Shown here in pieces: positions 16,450 to 24,167 of a stretch of 64,000 bases of DNA. The notes below the pieces were generated by a model. That model was not told the DNA's origin and did no database searches. It was given only the letters and a program-made list of their open reading frames with translations. Made by a program: the position numbers and the translations under genes. The stretch lies in the NCBI GenBank assembly GCA_964461115.1, contig CAYWSX010000005.1, forward strand, positions 78,999 to 142,998. Direction: 5' to 3'. The DNA comes from RGIG2134 sp964461115 (GTDB taxonomy: Bacteria > Cyanobacteriota > Vampirovibrionia > Gastranaerophilales > Gastranaerophilaceae). The first letter of the stretch is position 1. Each line of letters opens with the position of its first letter.

Positions 16450-18225
16450 TTATTCTTTTGTCGGAATTATTTCTTTTCCTTTGGTTTTAATTTCTTTTTC
16501 AACGCCTTCGATGAATTCGTCAATTTCGAATACGCCGATGTTGCCTCTTCCGCGTGCACGAACCGAAACGGTGTTGTTTTCAATTTCTTTGTCGCCGATA
16601 ACGAGAACATAAGGCACTTTTTTGTCTTGAAGTGCTTCACGAATTTTGTAATTCATGCTTTCAGAGCGGTCATCAAGGTTTGCTCTAATATCGAGGTCAG
16701 CAAATTTCTTTTGGATTTCTTTTGCCGCTTCTGCGTGTCGATCAGCAATCGGAACGATTTGAACCTGCGAAGGTGCAAGCCAAGTCGGGAATGCCCCTGC
16801 ATAGTGCTCAATCAAGATACCCATAAATCTTTCCATTGAACCGAGAATTACACGGTGAAGCATGACCGGAGTTTTCATTGAGCCGTCTTTGTCTTGATAT
16901 TTGAGGTCAAAACGTTCAGGCAGGTTGAAGTCAAGCTGGATAGTCGCACCCTGCCATGTTCTGCCCAATGCGTCTTTGAGCTTGAAGTCGATTTTCGGTC
17001 CGTAGAATGCGCCGTCGCCTTCATTGATATCATATTTCAAGCCTTTTGATTCTAAAGCTTCTTTCAAACCTGCTTCTGCTTTGTCCCAGTTCTCAATTTT
17101 GCCGACGAAGCTTTCAGGACGAGTTGAGAGTTCAACTTCGAAATCCATATTAAATAAACTTAGAGTATAGCTCACAAAGTCAATAATAGCGTTGATTTCG
17201 TCAACTAATTGTTCCGGGGTGCAAAATACGTGCGCATCATCTTGTGTAAAGCCTGTCACACGTGTTAAGCCGCCGAGAACTCCTGAGCGTTCGCGTCTGT
17301 ATACTGTACCGAGTTCAGCCATTCTCAATGGCAAAGAGCGGTATGAATATCTGTTAGCCTGATAAATCAAGATATGGAACGGGCAGTTCATCGGTTTTAG
17401 AACGTATTCCTGGCCTTCGTCTTCAAGAGTGTACATGTTTTCACGATAGTGTGAGGAGTGGCCTGAAATATCCCACAGATTAGATTTTGCAATGTGCGGA
17501 GTGTTTACAATAACGTATCCGCGGCGTCTGTGCTCTTTTCTCCAGTAGTTTTCGATTTCTTCACGGACAACGGTAAGATTAGGGTGCCAAAGAACAAGCC
17601 CTGCGCCGACTTCTTCTCTTATTGAGAAAAGGTCAAGCTGATTTGACAATTTTCTGTGGTCTCGGCGTGCCGCTTCTTCCATAAAGGTCAAATGTGCTTC
17701 CAAATCTTCTTTTGTCAAAAATGCTGTCGCATAAATACGCTGAAGCATTTTGTTTTTTTCATCGCCGCGCCAGTATGCGCCTGCAACTTTAAGCAGCTTG
17801 AATGCTTTAATTTTTCTTGTATTTTCAAGGTGAGGCCCTGCGCAAAGGTCGTTAAATAGAATGTTTCCGTCTCTGTCTTTTGTTAAATAAAGAGTAGGGC
17901 TATCATTCTTGTGCTCCTCGAGAAGTTCAGCTTTGTAAACTTCGCCTTGGGCTTTAAAGTCCGCGATTTGTTTTTCAACATCAGGAATAGCATATTTTTC
18001 GAAACGTAAGTCTTGTTTAACGAGTTTTTTCATCTCAGTTTCTATTTTTTCAAGGTCTTCTTGCGTCAGCGTGTGCCCATCGATATCAAAATCGTAATAA
18101 AAACCGTTTTCAATCGCAGGACCAATGGCTAATTTAGCTTGCGGGAACAAATTTTGTACCGCTTGTGCCATGATGTGCGAAGTCGAGTGTCTTAAAACCT
18201 GTAAATCAATGTTATTGTCTGACAT
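16450..18225 (-). CDS. thrS: Threonine--tRNA ligase lacking the TGS domain
   Basis: 591 aa from ATG at 18225 with AAGGAT upstream; an in-frame extension to 18321 is hydrophobic and has no ribosome-binding site. It charges tRNA-Thr. The editing (SAD) domain begins at once with RHSTSHIMAQAV and contains LCAGPHLENT. Class II motifs follow: the GAGLVLWHP region, LKPMNCPFHILIY, YRRERSGVLGGLTRVTGFTQDDAH and LHRVILGSMERF, then the anticodon-binding domain from about 490. E. coli ThrRS (642 aa) has an extra N-terminal TGS domain of about 60 residues that is missing here, as in some other bacteria. No T-box leader was found. Confidence 0.96.
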   Translation of the reverse strand: MSDNNIDLQVLRHSTSHIMAQAVQNLFPQAKLAIGPAIENGFYYDFDIDGHTLTQEDLEKIETEMKKLVKQDLRFEKYAIPDVEKQIADFKAQGEVYKAELLEEHKNDSPTLYLTKDRDGNILFNDLCAGPHLENTRKIKAFKLLKVAGAYWRGDEKNKMLQRIYATAFLTKEDLEAHLTFMEEAARRDHRKLSNQLDLFSIREEVGAGLVLWHPNLTVVREEIENYWRKEHRRRGYVIVNTPHIAKSNLWDISGHSSHYRENMYTLEDEGQEYVLKPMNCPFHILIYQANRYSYRSLPLRMAELGTVYRRERSGVLGGLTRVTGFTQDDAHVFCTPEQLVDEINAIIDFVSYTLSLFNMDFEVELSTRPESFVGKIENWDKAEAGLKEALESKGLKYDINEGDGAFYGPKIDFKLKDALGRTWQGATIQLDFNLPERFDLKYQDKDGSMKTPVMLHRVILGSMERFMGILIEHYAGAFPTWLAPSQVQIVPIADRHAEAAKEIQKKFADLDIRANLDDRSESMNYKIREALQDKKVPYVLVIGDKEIENNTVSVRARGRGNIGVFEIDEFIEGVEKEIKTKGKEIIPTKE

Positions 18226-18330
18226 AAGTAATCCTTTTCGCTTAATTTCTATATAAAAAATTTTACCACTCACAAAGCGGAAAAACAAAGACTTTTGGAC
18301 AAAAAGCTTTATATTCGGCAAAATTTACGT

Positions 18331-18352
18331 AAAAAAATGGGGGTTGCCCCCC
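18331..18352 (-). terminator. Terminator (- strand)
   Basis: On the - strand GGGGG-caa-CCCCC is followed by ATTTTTTT (18338-18331). It is oriented to end transcripts from the paralogue pair at 18651-19811, leaving an unusually long 3' UTR of about 300 bases, and it lies just upstream of thrS. Confidence 0.75.
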
Positions 18353-18650
18353 TTGTATCATATTTGTTGTATGGAAAAGTATAATTAAGTATTTAGTGTG
18401 CGTAGTTTATATTTAAAAGACCGTTAGATTGGTATCTCTTTTTAAAAAATTAACTTCCGATTTAGTATAGATTAATACTAATTTATCTTGCATTCAAAAA
18501 CAATTAGCCATGTGGGTAATTATTTTTGGTCAAAAATTATTTTTATTGAGAAAAATTTTATTTTTTAGAAATTCCATCCTTCAACAATAAGATCCTGAAA
18601 CAAGTTCAGGATGACAGATTGTTACATAATAATCGTTCTAGGTTGTTTAG
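18353..18650. other. Non-coding stretch of about 300 bases
   Basis: Strongly AT-rich with no supported ORF. The only structure seen is the inverted repeat at 18591-18614. It is probably the 3' UTR of the paralogue pair plus degenerate intergenic sequence. Confidence 0.5.
18591..18614. repeat. Short inverted repeat of a dispersed-repeat type
   Basis: ATCCTGAA (18592-18599) and TTCAGGAT (18605-18612) pair perfectly around ACAAG, followed by GACAG. Sequences of the form GATCCTGAA-x-TTCAGGATGAC recur as intergenic palindromes in many bacterial genomes. Only one copy of this form is in the window; a related type occurs at 54479-54547. Confidence 0.5.
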
Positions 18651-19229
18651 TCAAAAAGGATTGCAATCTGACATCGTTGAGCAATGAAATATTTTTTTAC
18701 CTTGTTTATTAAAGGTATAGTAACCATTATCATTCATCGACGATAATTCAAATAAATCTCCTTTTGAATCATATCTGCAATAAAAATTTCCGAAATTTAT
18801 TTTATAATCGCTGGTTTTGATAAACAGTAATTTCCCATTTTGCCCAAAATATATGTCATAAGAATTGCGGGTTGAACCCAGAAATGATGCTTTATTATCA
18901 TTGCCAATATTGTCTTTTAACCTTTTTGCCGACTCAAGTTCTATATATCCGTTAAACCATAAATCTTTGGATTTTAAGTCTTTTACGTAATACCTATTAT
19001 TATTAAAATGGGTTTTTCTTTCTGCATATAATTCTTTTTTCCAAATGGGTTCAAGTTTAGAATACTCTTTGATATTTTGAGGGATATTAGACATATCATA
19101 ATGCACAGGACAGCTTTCGAAAAGCATTTCGCGTTCTTCTGCTCCGTCTTGGCTCTGAGTGTAAATTTGGAGCCCAACGGCAATTACGATAATAATGATA
19201 AAAATTTTGTTCTTAAAAAATTTCAGCAT
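18651..19229 (-). CDS. Secreted/anchored paralogue, copy 2 of a tandem pair (192 aa)
   Basis: The N terminus (MLKFFKNKIFIIIIVIAVGLQ) is a signal anchor or signal peptide. The mature part has LFESCPVHYDMSNIP and a C-terminal part with two short repeats typical of YD/MORN-like motifs (FYCRYDSKGDLFELS, GYYTFNKQGKKIFHC). Four conserved Cys are shared with the adjacent copy. No family name is recognised. It follows the paralogue by 18 bp and is co-directional, so both are probably on one transcript ended at 18331-18352. Confidence 0.7.
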   Translation of the reverse strand: MLKFFKNKIFIIIIVIAVGLQIYTQSQDGAEEREMLFESCPVHYDMSNIPQNIKEYSKLEPIWKKELYAERKTHFNNNRYYVKDLKSKDLWFNGYIELESAKRLKDNIGNDNKASFLGSTRNSYDIYFGQNGKLLFIKTSDYKINFGNFYCRYDSKGDLFELSSMNDNGYYTFNKQGKKIFHCSTMSDCNPF

Positions 19230-19247
19230 ATAAATTTAACTTTAGCA

Positions 19248-19811
19248 TTAAAAATTATTTTTATCACAATGATATTTGTAACAACTAAATATTTTTTTAC
19301 CTTCTTTGTCATAGGTATAGTAATTTTCATTACGTATACACGAGAGTTCTGCTAATTCTCCATTTTTGTCATATCGGCAAAAGTGAAACCCTGTCGTGTT
19401 TTTACGATTCATTATTTCTATATATAATAGGTTTCCGTTTTTATCGTAATAAACATTATCTCCTTTGAATCGACCCATAAAAGATTTATTGTTATTATCG
19501 GTTATGTCGTCGCCTAGTCGTTTAGCAGATTGAATATTTCGTTTGCTGTCAAACCCTAAATGTCCGTACTTTAAGTCCTTTATGTAATATTTACGACTCT
19601 TGGTCTCTTCGGAAGTTAATTTTAGCTTTTTTAAATATAAATCATATTTTTCAACATTTTTGGGAATATTAGACATATCATAATGCACCGGACAGCTTGC
19701 GAAAAGCACTTCGCGTTCTTCTACTCCGTCTTGGCTCTGAGTGTAAATTTGCAGCCCAACGGCAATTATGATAATAATGATAAAAATTTTGTTCTTAAAA
19801 AATTTCAGCAT
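19248..19811 (-). CDS. Secreted/anchored paralogue, copy 1 of a tandem pair (187 aa)
   Basis: Same layout as its neighbour: MLKFFKNKIFIIIIIIAVGL signal/anchor, LFASCPVHYDMSNIPKN, then FHFCRYDKNGELAELSCI and YYTYDKEGKKIFSC. An in-frame ATG two codons earlier (19817) is equally possible; neither has a strong ribosome-binding site. The first ~146 bases of the two genes are almost identical at DNA level (about six differences) while the middles differ greatly. Function unknown; an extracellular or periplasmic location is likely. Confidence 0.7.
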   Translation of the reverse strand: MLKFFKNKIFIIIIIIAVGLQIYTQSQDGVEEREVLFASCPVHYDMSNIPKNVEKYDLYLKKLKLTSEETKSRKYYIKDLKYGHLGFDSKRNIQSAKRLGDDITDNNNKSFMGRFKGDNVYYDKNGNLLYIEIMNRKNTTGFHFCRYDKNGELAELSCIRNENYYTYDKEGKKIFSCYKYHCDKNNF

Positions 19812-19873
19812 AAACATATTATGTAGCCTAAGTAGTTGCTTTTATATTAGTCAGTCAGGCTATATTTTTTGTC

Positions 19874-19900
19874 AAAAAGAGGGGGATTGCTCCTCTTTTT
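19874..19900. terminator. Terminator between the 344-aa gene and the paralogue pair
   Basis: AAAAAGAGG and CCTCTTTTT pair around GGGATTGCT, with T tracts on both strands. It overlaps the stop of the - strand 344-aa gene and separates it from the following pair. Confidence 0.85.
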
Positions 19901-20933
19901 ACTTTTTAATTCTTATGGGTACGATAATGTAGTAGTTTTGGGCATTTTTTGCTTGCATGCCAACAGCGTAATTATTTGCTACTGATGTTGTAAATTTTTT
20001 AAAACTGCTATAATCGTATTTGTTATTTTCAAAATCATATTTATCGAACAAGTACCCACTATAGTAATCGCCCTCGTCTTTCAAGCCATATAAAGTTGCA
20101 CCATTAATTGCCCGATGAATATTTGTATCTTTATTTAATTTAATTGGTAGAGATGATGAGTGTTTACCATCAGGTTCAAAATTTGATTTTATAATCTCTT
20201 TCAACTCCTCAGAATTGTTAAGAGTTTGGGCAAGTGAACTGTCAGGTTTGAACTGTATTCCCTGCAATCCCGGGTCAATTTCCAGATTATTTTCTTTTGC
20301 GAGAGAATAATTGTTTGCAGGATTTATCAAAACAGCTTCGTTTCCCAGATTTTTTTTATTCGGGCCGTCTATAAACAAATTCATCAAATATTGCGCGTCT
20401 TTGTGATTTTTATTTAAAACATTGTTTACTTTATGGTGCGCCCAGTCAACTTGAACCTCAGTAGGCGCATAATTTACCTTTTTCATGAGCTCTTTTATCT
20501 TATTGTCTTTTTCGGCTTTTTCCCACTCGGCTTTGCTAAGCTGCTGCGGCTTGGGCTTTGCATTCGCTGCTGCGCCGGTTATGGTTCCGTCTTTTTTTGC
20601 AAGTTTGTTGTAAAGCTCGGTTACGCTGTCAGGTAAAAATGTCCCTTTTTTTGTTGTCTCTTCTTCTCGGATTCCTGCTGCTCCATGCGGCTTTGAACGC
20701 CAGTGTGATTTTACGGTTGTTCCGTCATCTTTGGTGTAGGCTTTGACTTGAACAACATCGTCTGATTTTGACAGTTCTTGATCTGTGGGTGCACCAATTT
20801 TCGAAACTTGTTCGGCTAATGTGCTTTTGAGTTTTGAAAATTCACCAACATCCAGTGCACCGATATCTTCTCGACTAAAAATTTTGTTGGAGCCGCTTTT
20901 CTTGTTAAAATAGTTTAAAAATTTGTTTGGCAT
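19899..20933 (-). CDS. Unrecognised 344-aa protein, possibly mobile-element or effector related
   Basis: ATG at 20933 is preceded by AAAAGGA; an in-frame ATG at 20969 lies before it. No signal peptide or membrane segment. N-terminal IFSREDIGALDVGEFSKLKS and VKAYTKDDGTTVKSHWRSKP resemble short adaptor-like motifs I associate with phage- or secretion-linked proteins of gut bacteria; that link is recalled and unproven. Residues about 170-344 form a polar alpha/beta-looking domain (QVDWAHHKVNNVLN, HRAINGATLYGLKDEG, NNYAVGMQAKNAQNYYIIVP) that may be the functional part. It has its own terminator and an upstream region with GTAC palindromes, so it is probably regulated as a single gene. Confidence 0.7.
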   Translation of the reverse strand: MPNKFLNYFNKKSGSNKIFSREDIGALDVGEFSKLKSTLAEQVSKIGAPTDQELSKSDDVVQVKAYTKDDGTTVKSHWRSKPHGAAGIREEETTKKGTFLPDSVTELYNKLAKKDGTITGAAANAKPKPQQLSKAEWEKAEKDNKIKELMKKVNYAPTEVQVDWAHHKVNNVLNKNHKDAQYLMNLFIDGPNKKNLGNEAVLINPANNYSLAKENNLEIDPGLQGIQFKPDSSLAQTLNNSEELKEIIKSNFEPDGKHSSSLPIKLNKDTNIHRAINGATLYGLKDEGDYYSGYLFDKYDFENNKYDYSSFKKFTTSVANNYAVGMQAKNAQNYYIIVPIRIKK

Positions 20934-21082
20934 TACGTGTTTCCTTTTTATTTTGTGTAAGCACGGCAAATAACCCGCTTTGTATCCTCTAAAGCTCTAA
21001 TAATGGGGGTATTAACCTTATGTTTTCATATTAACATATTTTGAAAATCTTAAAACCCCGGTCAGATAAACTTTACAAACAA

Positions 21083-21111
21083 CTGTACATGTGTACAGGT
21101 TCCATGTACAG
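21083..21111. promoter_or_regulatory. GTAC palindrome with extra half-site, candidate operator
   Basis: CTGTACA (21083-21089) and TGTACAG (21092-21098) form a perfect palindrome with a TG centre; a third TGTACAG lies at 21105-21111. Read on the - strand this gives two ACCTGTACA units 13 bases apart. It lies about 150 bp upstream of the 344-aa gene. The GTAC-N4-GTAC core resembles the cyanobacterial LexA box (RGTACNNNDGTWCB) but the flanking bases do not fit. Confidence 0.45.
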
Positions 21112-21231
21112 GTCATAAATTCAGCTCTTCTAACTGTGAAACAATCGCATAAATTGTTTTCGGATTTTCGCATGTTTTCGAAAAGCGTAAAGAAATATTG
21201 CGAAGTATTAAGAAGACCTTAATCGTATTTG

Positions 21232-22014
21232 CTAAAATATTTGTGAAAATGAAGTAAAATACTGATTTATTACGTCCATAAGCATCGGCAAAATCCAAAC
21301 AAGTATCGCCGCACCCATGACGGGTTTAAACAGGAAGCTTAGCTGGAAAACGTTAACTTGTGGTGCTGTTTTTGAAATAATCCCAAGAATTATGTCTTGC
21401 CCAAGTGTGGCAAGTAATACCGGCGAAGCGATTTGAAGTCCCATATATAGCACGTTAGATGTAATTGTGACTAAGTACTGCATGTTTACAACCGATTGTA
21501 ATGAAAACGAGTGTGCATAGATGGGAAATATTTCAAAACTTCTGATAAATGCCTGAAATAGCCAATATAAACCGCCGATGTGGATAAATACAAGCAATCC
21601 GATGAGAGAGAAACATTTTCCGACAAGAGATGTCTGTGCCGATGTAGTAGGATCAAGCACCTGTGCCGCTTGTAAACCCATTTGCATATTTATCATGTCC
21701 CCGCCCGCTTCAATTGCAATTAAGATGCAGGACGCAACCCAGCCGATAATAGCTCCGAATGCAATGTTCAGCATAATTGAGTATGAAAGAGCTGTTCCTG
21801 TCGGGGGTGCGGGAGGTTTCAGGTACATTGTTAAAAAAACTGCAATTATAAGGGTTAACCCGACTTTAGCAATGGAGTTGATTTCTTTTCTGTTGAAGAG
21901 AGGTGCAAATCTCATAAAGCCTAAAAGTCGTGCAAATATTAGTATGCCAGCGCTTAGAGTCATATTTATTTCAGGGAAATATTTGCCGAAATTTTCGAGG
22001 ACAACATTAATCAT
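21232..22014 (-). CDS. fliR: Flagellar export apparatus protein FliR
   Basis: 260 aa, normal FliR length, with about six to seven hydrophobic segments (ILIFARLLGFMRFAPLFNRK, KVGLTLIIAVFLTMYL, MLNIAFGAIIGWVASCI). The N-terminal R-x-x-G-F-M-R-x-A-P and the central AGGDMINMQMGLQAAQVLDPTT are typical. FliR closes the FliPQR export gate in the inner membrane. The start overlaps the preceding stop by one base (TAATG), showing coupling with the secreted-protein gene. It is the last gene of the fli cluster seen here. Confidence 0.94.
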   Translation of the reverse strand: MINVVLENFGKYFPEINMTLSAGILIFARLLGFMRFAPLFNRKEINSIAKVGLTLIIAVFLTMYLKPPAPPTGTALSYSIMLNIAFGAIIGWVASCILIAIEAGGDMINMQMGLQAAQVLDPTTSAQTSLVGKCFSLIGLLVFIHIGGLYWLFQAFIRSFEIFPIYAHSFSLQSVVNMQYLVTITSNVLYMGLQIASPVLLATLGQDIILGIISKTAPQVNVFQLSFLFKPVMGAAILVWILPMLMDVINQYFTSFSQIF

Positions 22015-22466
22015 TAATGCGTTCCTCTCAATTCAGGCGGATGTTCTGAATATGCTTTAGGCTGTTCTGTTTTTTTTGATTTTTCTGTTATTTTATCAAT
22101 CTTTATAATAGATTTTATTATTTCGGATTGAGGCTCGATGTAGCTGTCTTCTCCCTCGATATCCGGAGGTTTTATAGTGAACTCAACCACGGCAACGTCA
22201 TTTTTTGTTGCAATATAGAGTCTTACAATTCCCTCACTTAGTGTTTTTACAAGTATCTGATTTTTCTCGTTGTAAAGAGTAGTCAAAACTTCAGCTGAAA
22301 GCATATTTGTATTGCTGCACATGGCTGTTTCAGCAGGGATTTCGAGTAGCACAAGATAGCTTTCGTGAGGTGTGATATTTGCCTTTATATCTTCTTTTGC
22401 AAAGCAATTCTGTGCAAACAAGAGCGTTAAAACAGCTATAAATAGTATTTTTAGATTTTTTTTCAA
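22014..22466 (-). CDS. Secreted protein encoded between fliQ and fliR (150 aa)
   Basis: The likely start is TTG at 22466: AGGGGAG lies 5 bases before it and it gives a clean signal peptide (KKNLKILFIAVLTLLFAQNCFA). ATG at 22484 would put that Shine-Dalgarno inside the gene and add six residues. The mature part (SYLVLLEIPAETAMCSNTNM... GIVRLYIATKNDVAVVEF) is beta-rich and resembles the small N-terminal domain found in pilus/secretin proteins (CpaC N-like). That similarity is weak. Residues beyond about 100 are charged and disordered. Its position suggests a periplasmic role in flagellar export or assembly. Confidence 0.7.
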   Translation of the reverse strand: MKKNLKILFIAVLTLLFAQNCFAKEDIKANITPHESYLVLLEIPAETAMCSNTNMLSAEVLTTLYNEKNQILVKTLSEGIVRLYIATKNDVAVVEFTIKPPDIEGEDSYIEPQSEIIKSIIKIDKITEKSKKTEQPKAYSEHPPELRGTH

Positions 22467-22493
22467 CACTGCTCCCCTGTGCATTTTTTAAAA

Positions 22494-22985
22494 TTATCTG
22501 CCTATGATTTTGTTTGTTTCTATGAAGTTAGGGCGCGGCCTGGGGTATTTATCCGCAGGAATATATTTTTTGCGTTCATTTTGATCGACAAATGGCACCT
22601 TGCCAGGATTTTTCATAATTTCGTTAACCGTTGGCTGGTTTCTGAAGCTGTCCACCTTCATTTCGTCTGCAAAAGGACGGGTGTACTTGTAATAATCAGA
22701 AGAAATTACATAGTTGTCGTTTTTCGGGATGACGTTAAATGCTAGCGCGTTGCCTTCCAGCAGTAGGTTTTGCAATAAACGCGTAAATCCGATACCAAAA
22801 ATCATTATAACCAAGAAAACGGCAAGAATTTTCGGCGCAGCAACGATTGTTTGCTCCTGAACCTGGGTTACCGCCTGCAAGATACCGATGACAAGACCGA
22901 TTGCCGCTGCTGTGAGAACGACGGGCATGGATATCATCAGCATTGTCATAAAGCCTTTTCCTAAAAATTCGAATAAAATTTCCAT
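22494..22985 (-). CDS. fliQ: Flagellar export protein FliQ with C-terminal extension
   Basis: 163 aa from ATG at 22985 (AAAGGA upstream); an in-frame extension to 23027 overlaps fliP. Residues 1-90 are a normal FliQ with two membrane helices (TMLMISMPVVLTAAAIGLVI and PKILAVFLVIMIFGIGFTRL) around the conserved LQAVTQVQEQT. FliQ is usually about 89 aa. Here about 73 extra polar residues follow (DNYVISSDYYKYTRPF... KYPRPRPNF) with no membrane segment, predicted to face the periplasm or cytoplasm depending on topology. The frame is clean, so the extension is real coding sequence and not a frameshift artefact. Confidence 0.92.
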   Translation of the reverse strand: MEILFEFLGKGFMTMLMISMPVVLTAAAIGLVIGILQAVTQVQEQTIVAAPKILAVFLVIMIFGIGFTRLLQNLLLEGNALAFNVIPKNDNYVISSDYYKYTRPFADEMKVDSFRNQPTVNEIMKNPGKVPFVDQNERKKYIPADKYPRPRPNFIETNKIIGR

Positions 22986-22995
22986 AGTTTTTCCT

Positions 22996-23637
22996 TTAAT
23001 TAAAGCTTCCGACAAGCCCTTGTACAATCATCGCCCATCCGTCAACCGCAATGAATATCAACAATTTGAACGGAAGTGAAATAATTGTCGGAGACAACAT
23101 CATCATACCGAGTGCCAGAAGAACGTTTGCGACAATCAAGTCCAGTACCAAAAACGGAACGAAAATTATAAACCCGATTTCAAATGCTGTTTTGAGTTCG
23201 CTTATGATATATGCGGGAGCAACTTCCCAGATTGTAATATCCTCAGGTGTTGCAGGCGGATTTTTACGGGTAAGAGAAACGAAAAATTCCAAATCTTTTT
23301 CCCGTGTCTGTTTCATCATAAATTCTTTTAACGGTTTTGAGCCCTCGGTCAGCATTCCCGCTATATTCTGATTTTTCTGATATGGCACCGAGCCCATTTC
23401 CCACATTCGTTGGAATACGGGTGACATTGTGTAGAATGTCAGAATTATCGACAGCCCGATTAAAACTATACTCGGAGGGACTTGCTGTGTGCCGAGCGCT
23501 TGTTTCAGGATTGAAAATACGACGACAAATCTCAAAAAACTTGTCATACAGCTGAAAACAAACGGCAGCAATGAAAATACCGTCATCAACAGGAGCATTT
23601 GCAATACAGGGTTTAAATCCTTAAAAATATTTTCCAT
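22996..23637 (-). CDS. fliP: Flagellar export protein FliP
   Basis: 213 aa. FliP family core: MTSFLRFVVVFSILKQALGT near the N terminus, QQVPPSIVLIGLSIILTFYT, and the C-terminal FEIGFIIFVPFLVLDLIVAN and MMMLSPTIISLPFKLLIF. Four membrane helices, as expected for the pentameric core of the FliPQR gate. It has no long cleavable signal peptide, unlike E. coli FliP (245 aa). It lies 10 bp before fliQ and 17 bp after fliO in one operon. Confidence 0.96.
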   Translation of the reverse strand: MENIFKDLNPVLQMLLLMTVFSLLPFVFSCMTSFLRFVVVFSILKQALGTQQVPPSIVLIGLSIILTFYTMSPVFQRMWEMGSVPYQKNQNIAGMLTEGSKPLKEFMMKQTREKDLEFFVSLTRKNPPATPEDITIWEVAPAYIISELKTAFEIGFIIFVPFLVLDLIVANVLLALGMMMLSPTIISLPFKLLIFIAVDGWAMIVQGLVGSFN

Positions 23638-23654
23638 TTTTTATCCTTTTTGTT

Positions 23655-24146
23655 TTATACTTCCGCAAGTTTTCTTGCAAGTTCTTTCATTACAGGCTTT
23701 TTGCGAATATTTTTGATATCCAGTCTTCTTTCAAATTTTACAGACTCTTCAGTGCTGAATTTTTCAAAAGCTCTGTCTAAAGACTTCTTTGCCTCTAATT
23801 CTGATTTAAAATCAGATACTTTAATTGTTTCATCATCGCGTGAAACGTATGATTTGCGTTCTATTGGGTTAGATGCGCTGGTTTTTCCTGAAAGCGTTTC
23901 CTTTTCTCCGAGACGGGCGATTAAAGACGTGTTGTCAATATCACCTGCGATTAAGAATCTTTCACCGCCGGCATTAACGACGTAGAGTGATTTTCTGGCA
24001 TTGAGTGTGATTTTTTCGTCTATTTTAAGCGAGTTTTTTCCGCCTGTTCCCATTTCGGTAGATTTTTTGTAAACCAAAAGCGCAATAACGATAAAACCTA
24101 CCATCGCCATTGTGTATACACCGAAATTTATTATATATCCTGTCAT
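23655..24146 (-). CDS. fliO: FliO-like flagellar protein
   Basis: 163 aa with one N-terminal membrane helix (about 4-25: YIINFGVYTMAMVGFIVIAL) and a cytoplasmic domain containing ITLNARKSLYVVNAGGERFLIAGDIDNTSLIARL, typical of FliO (the LYVVxxGGxxxLIG segment). FliO helps FliP assembly. It lies immediately upstream of fliP. The C-terminal 70 residues are charged and poorly conserved in the family. Confidence 0.85.
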   Translation of the reverse strand: MTGYIINFGVYTMAMVGFIVIALLVYKKSTEMGTGGKNSLKIDEKITLNARKSLYVVNAGGERFLIAGDIDNTSLIARLGEKETLSGKTSASNPIERKSYVSRDDETIKVSDFKSELEAKKSLDRAFEKFSTEESVKFERRLDIKNIRKKPVMKELARKLAEV

Positions 24147-24167
24147 TTTTCCTCCTCTAAATTAAAT

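Noticed and set aside
18226..18330. T-box or other leader upstream of thrS
   Set aside because: The leader is short and AT-rich with no T-box sequence or specifier-loop structure; the nearby hairpin is a terminator from the previous unit.
21113..21298. 61-aa ORF on the - strand after fliR
   Set aside because: Overlaps the 3' end of fliR by 67 bases in another frame and lacks a ribosome-binding site and motif.
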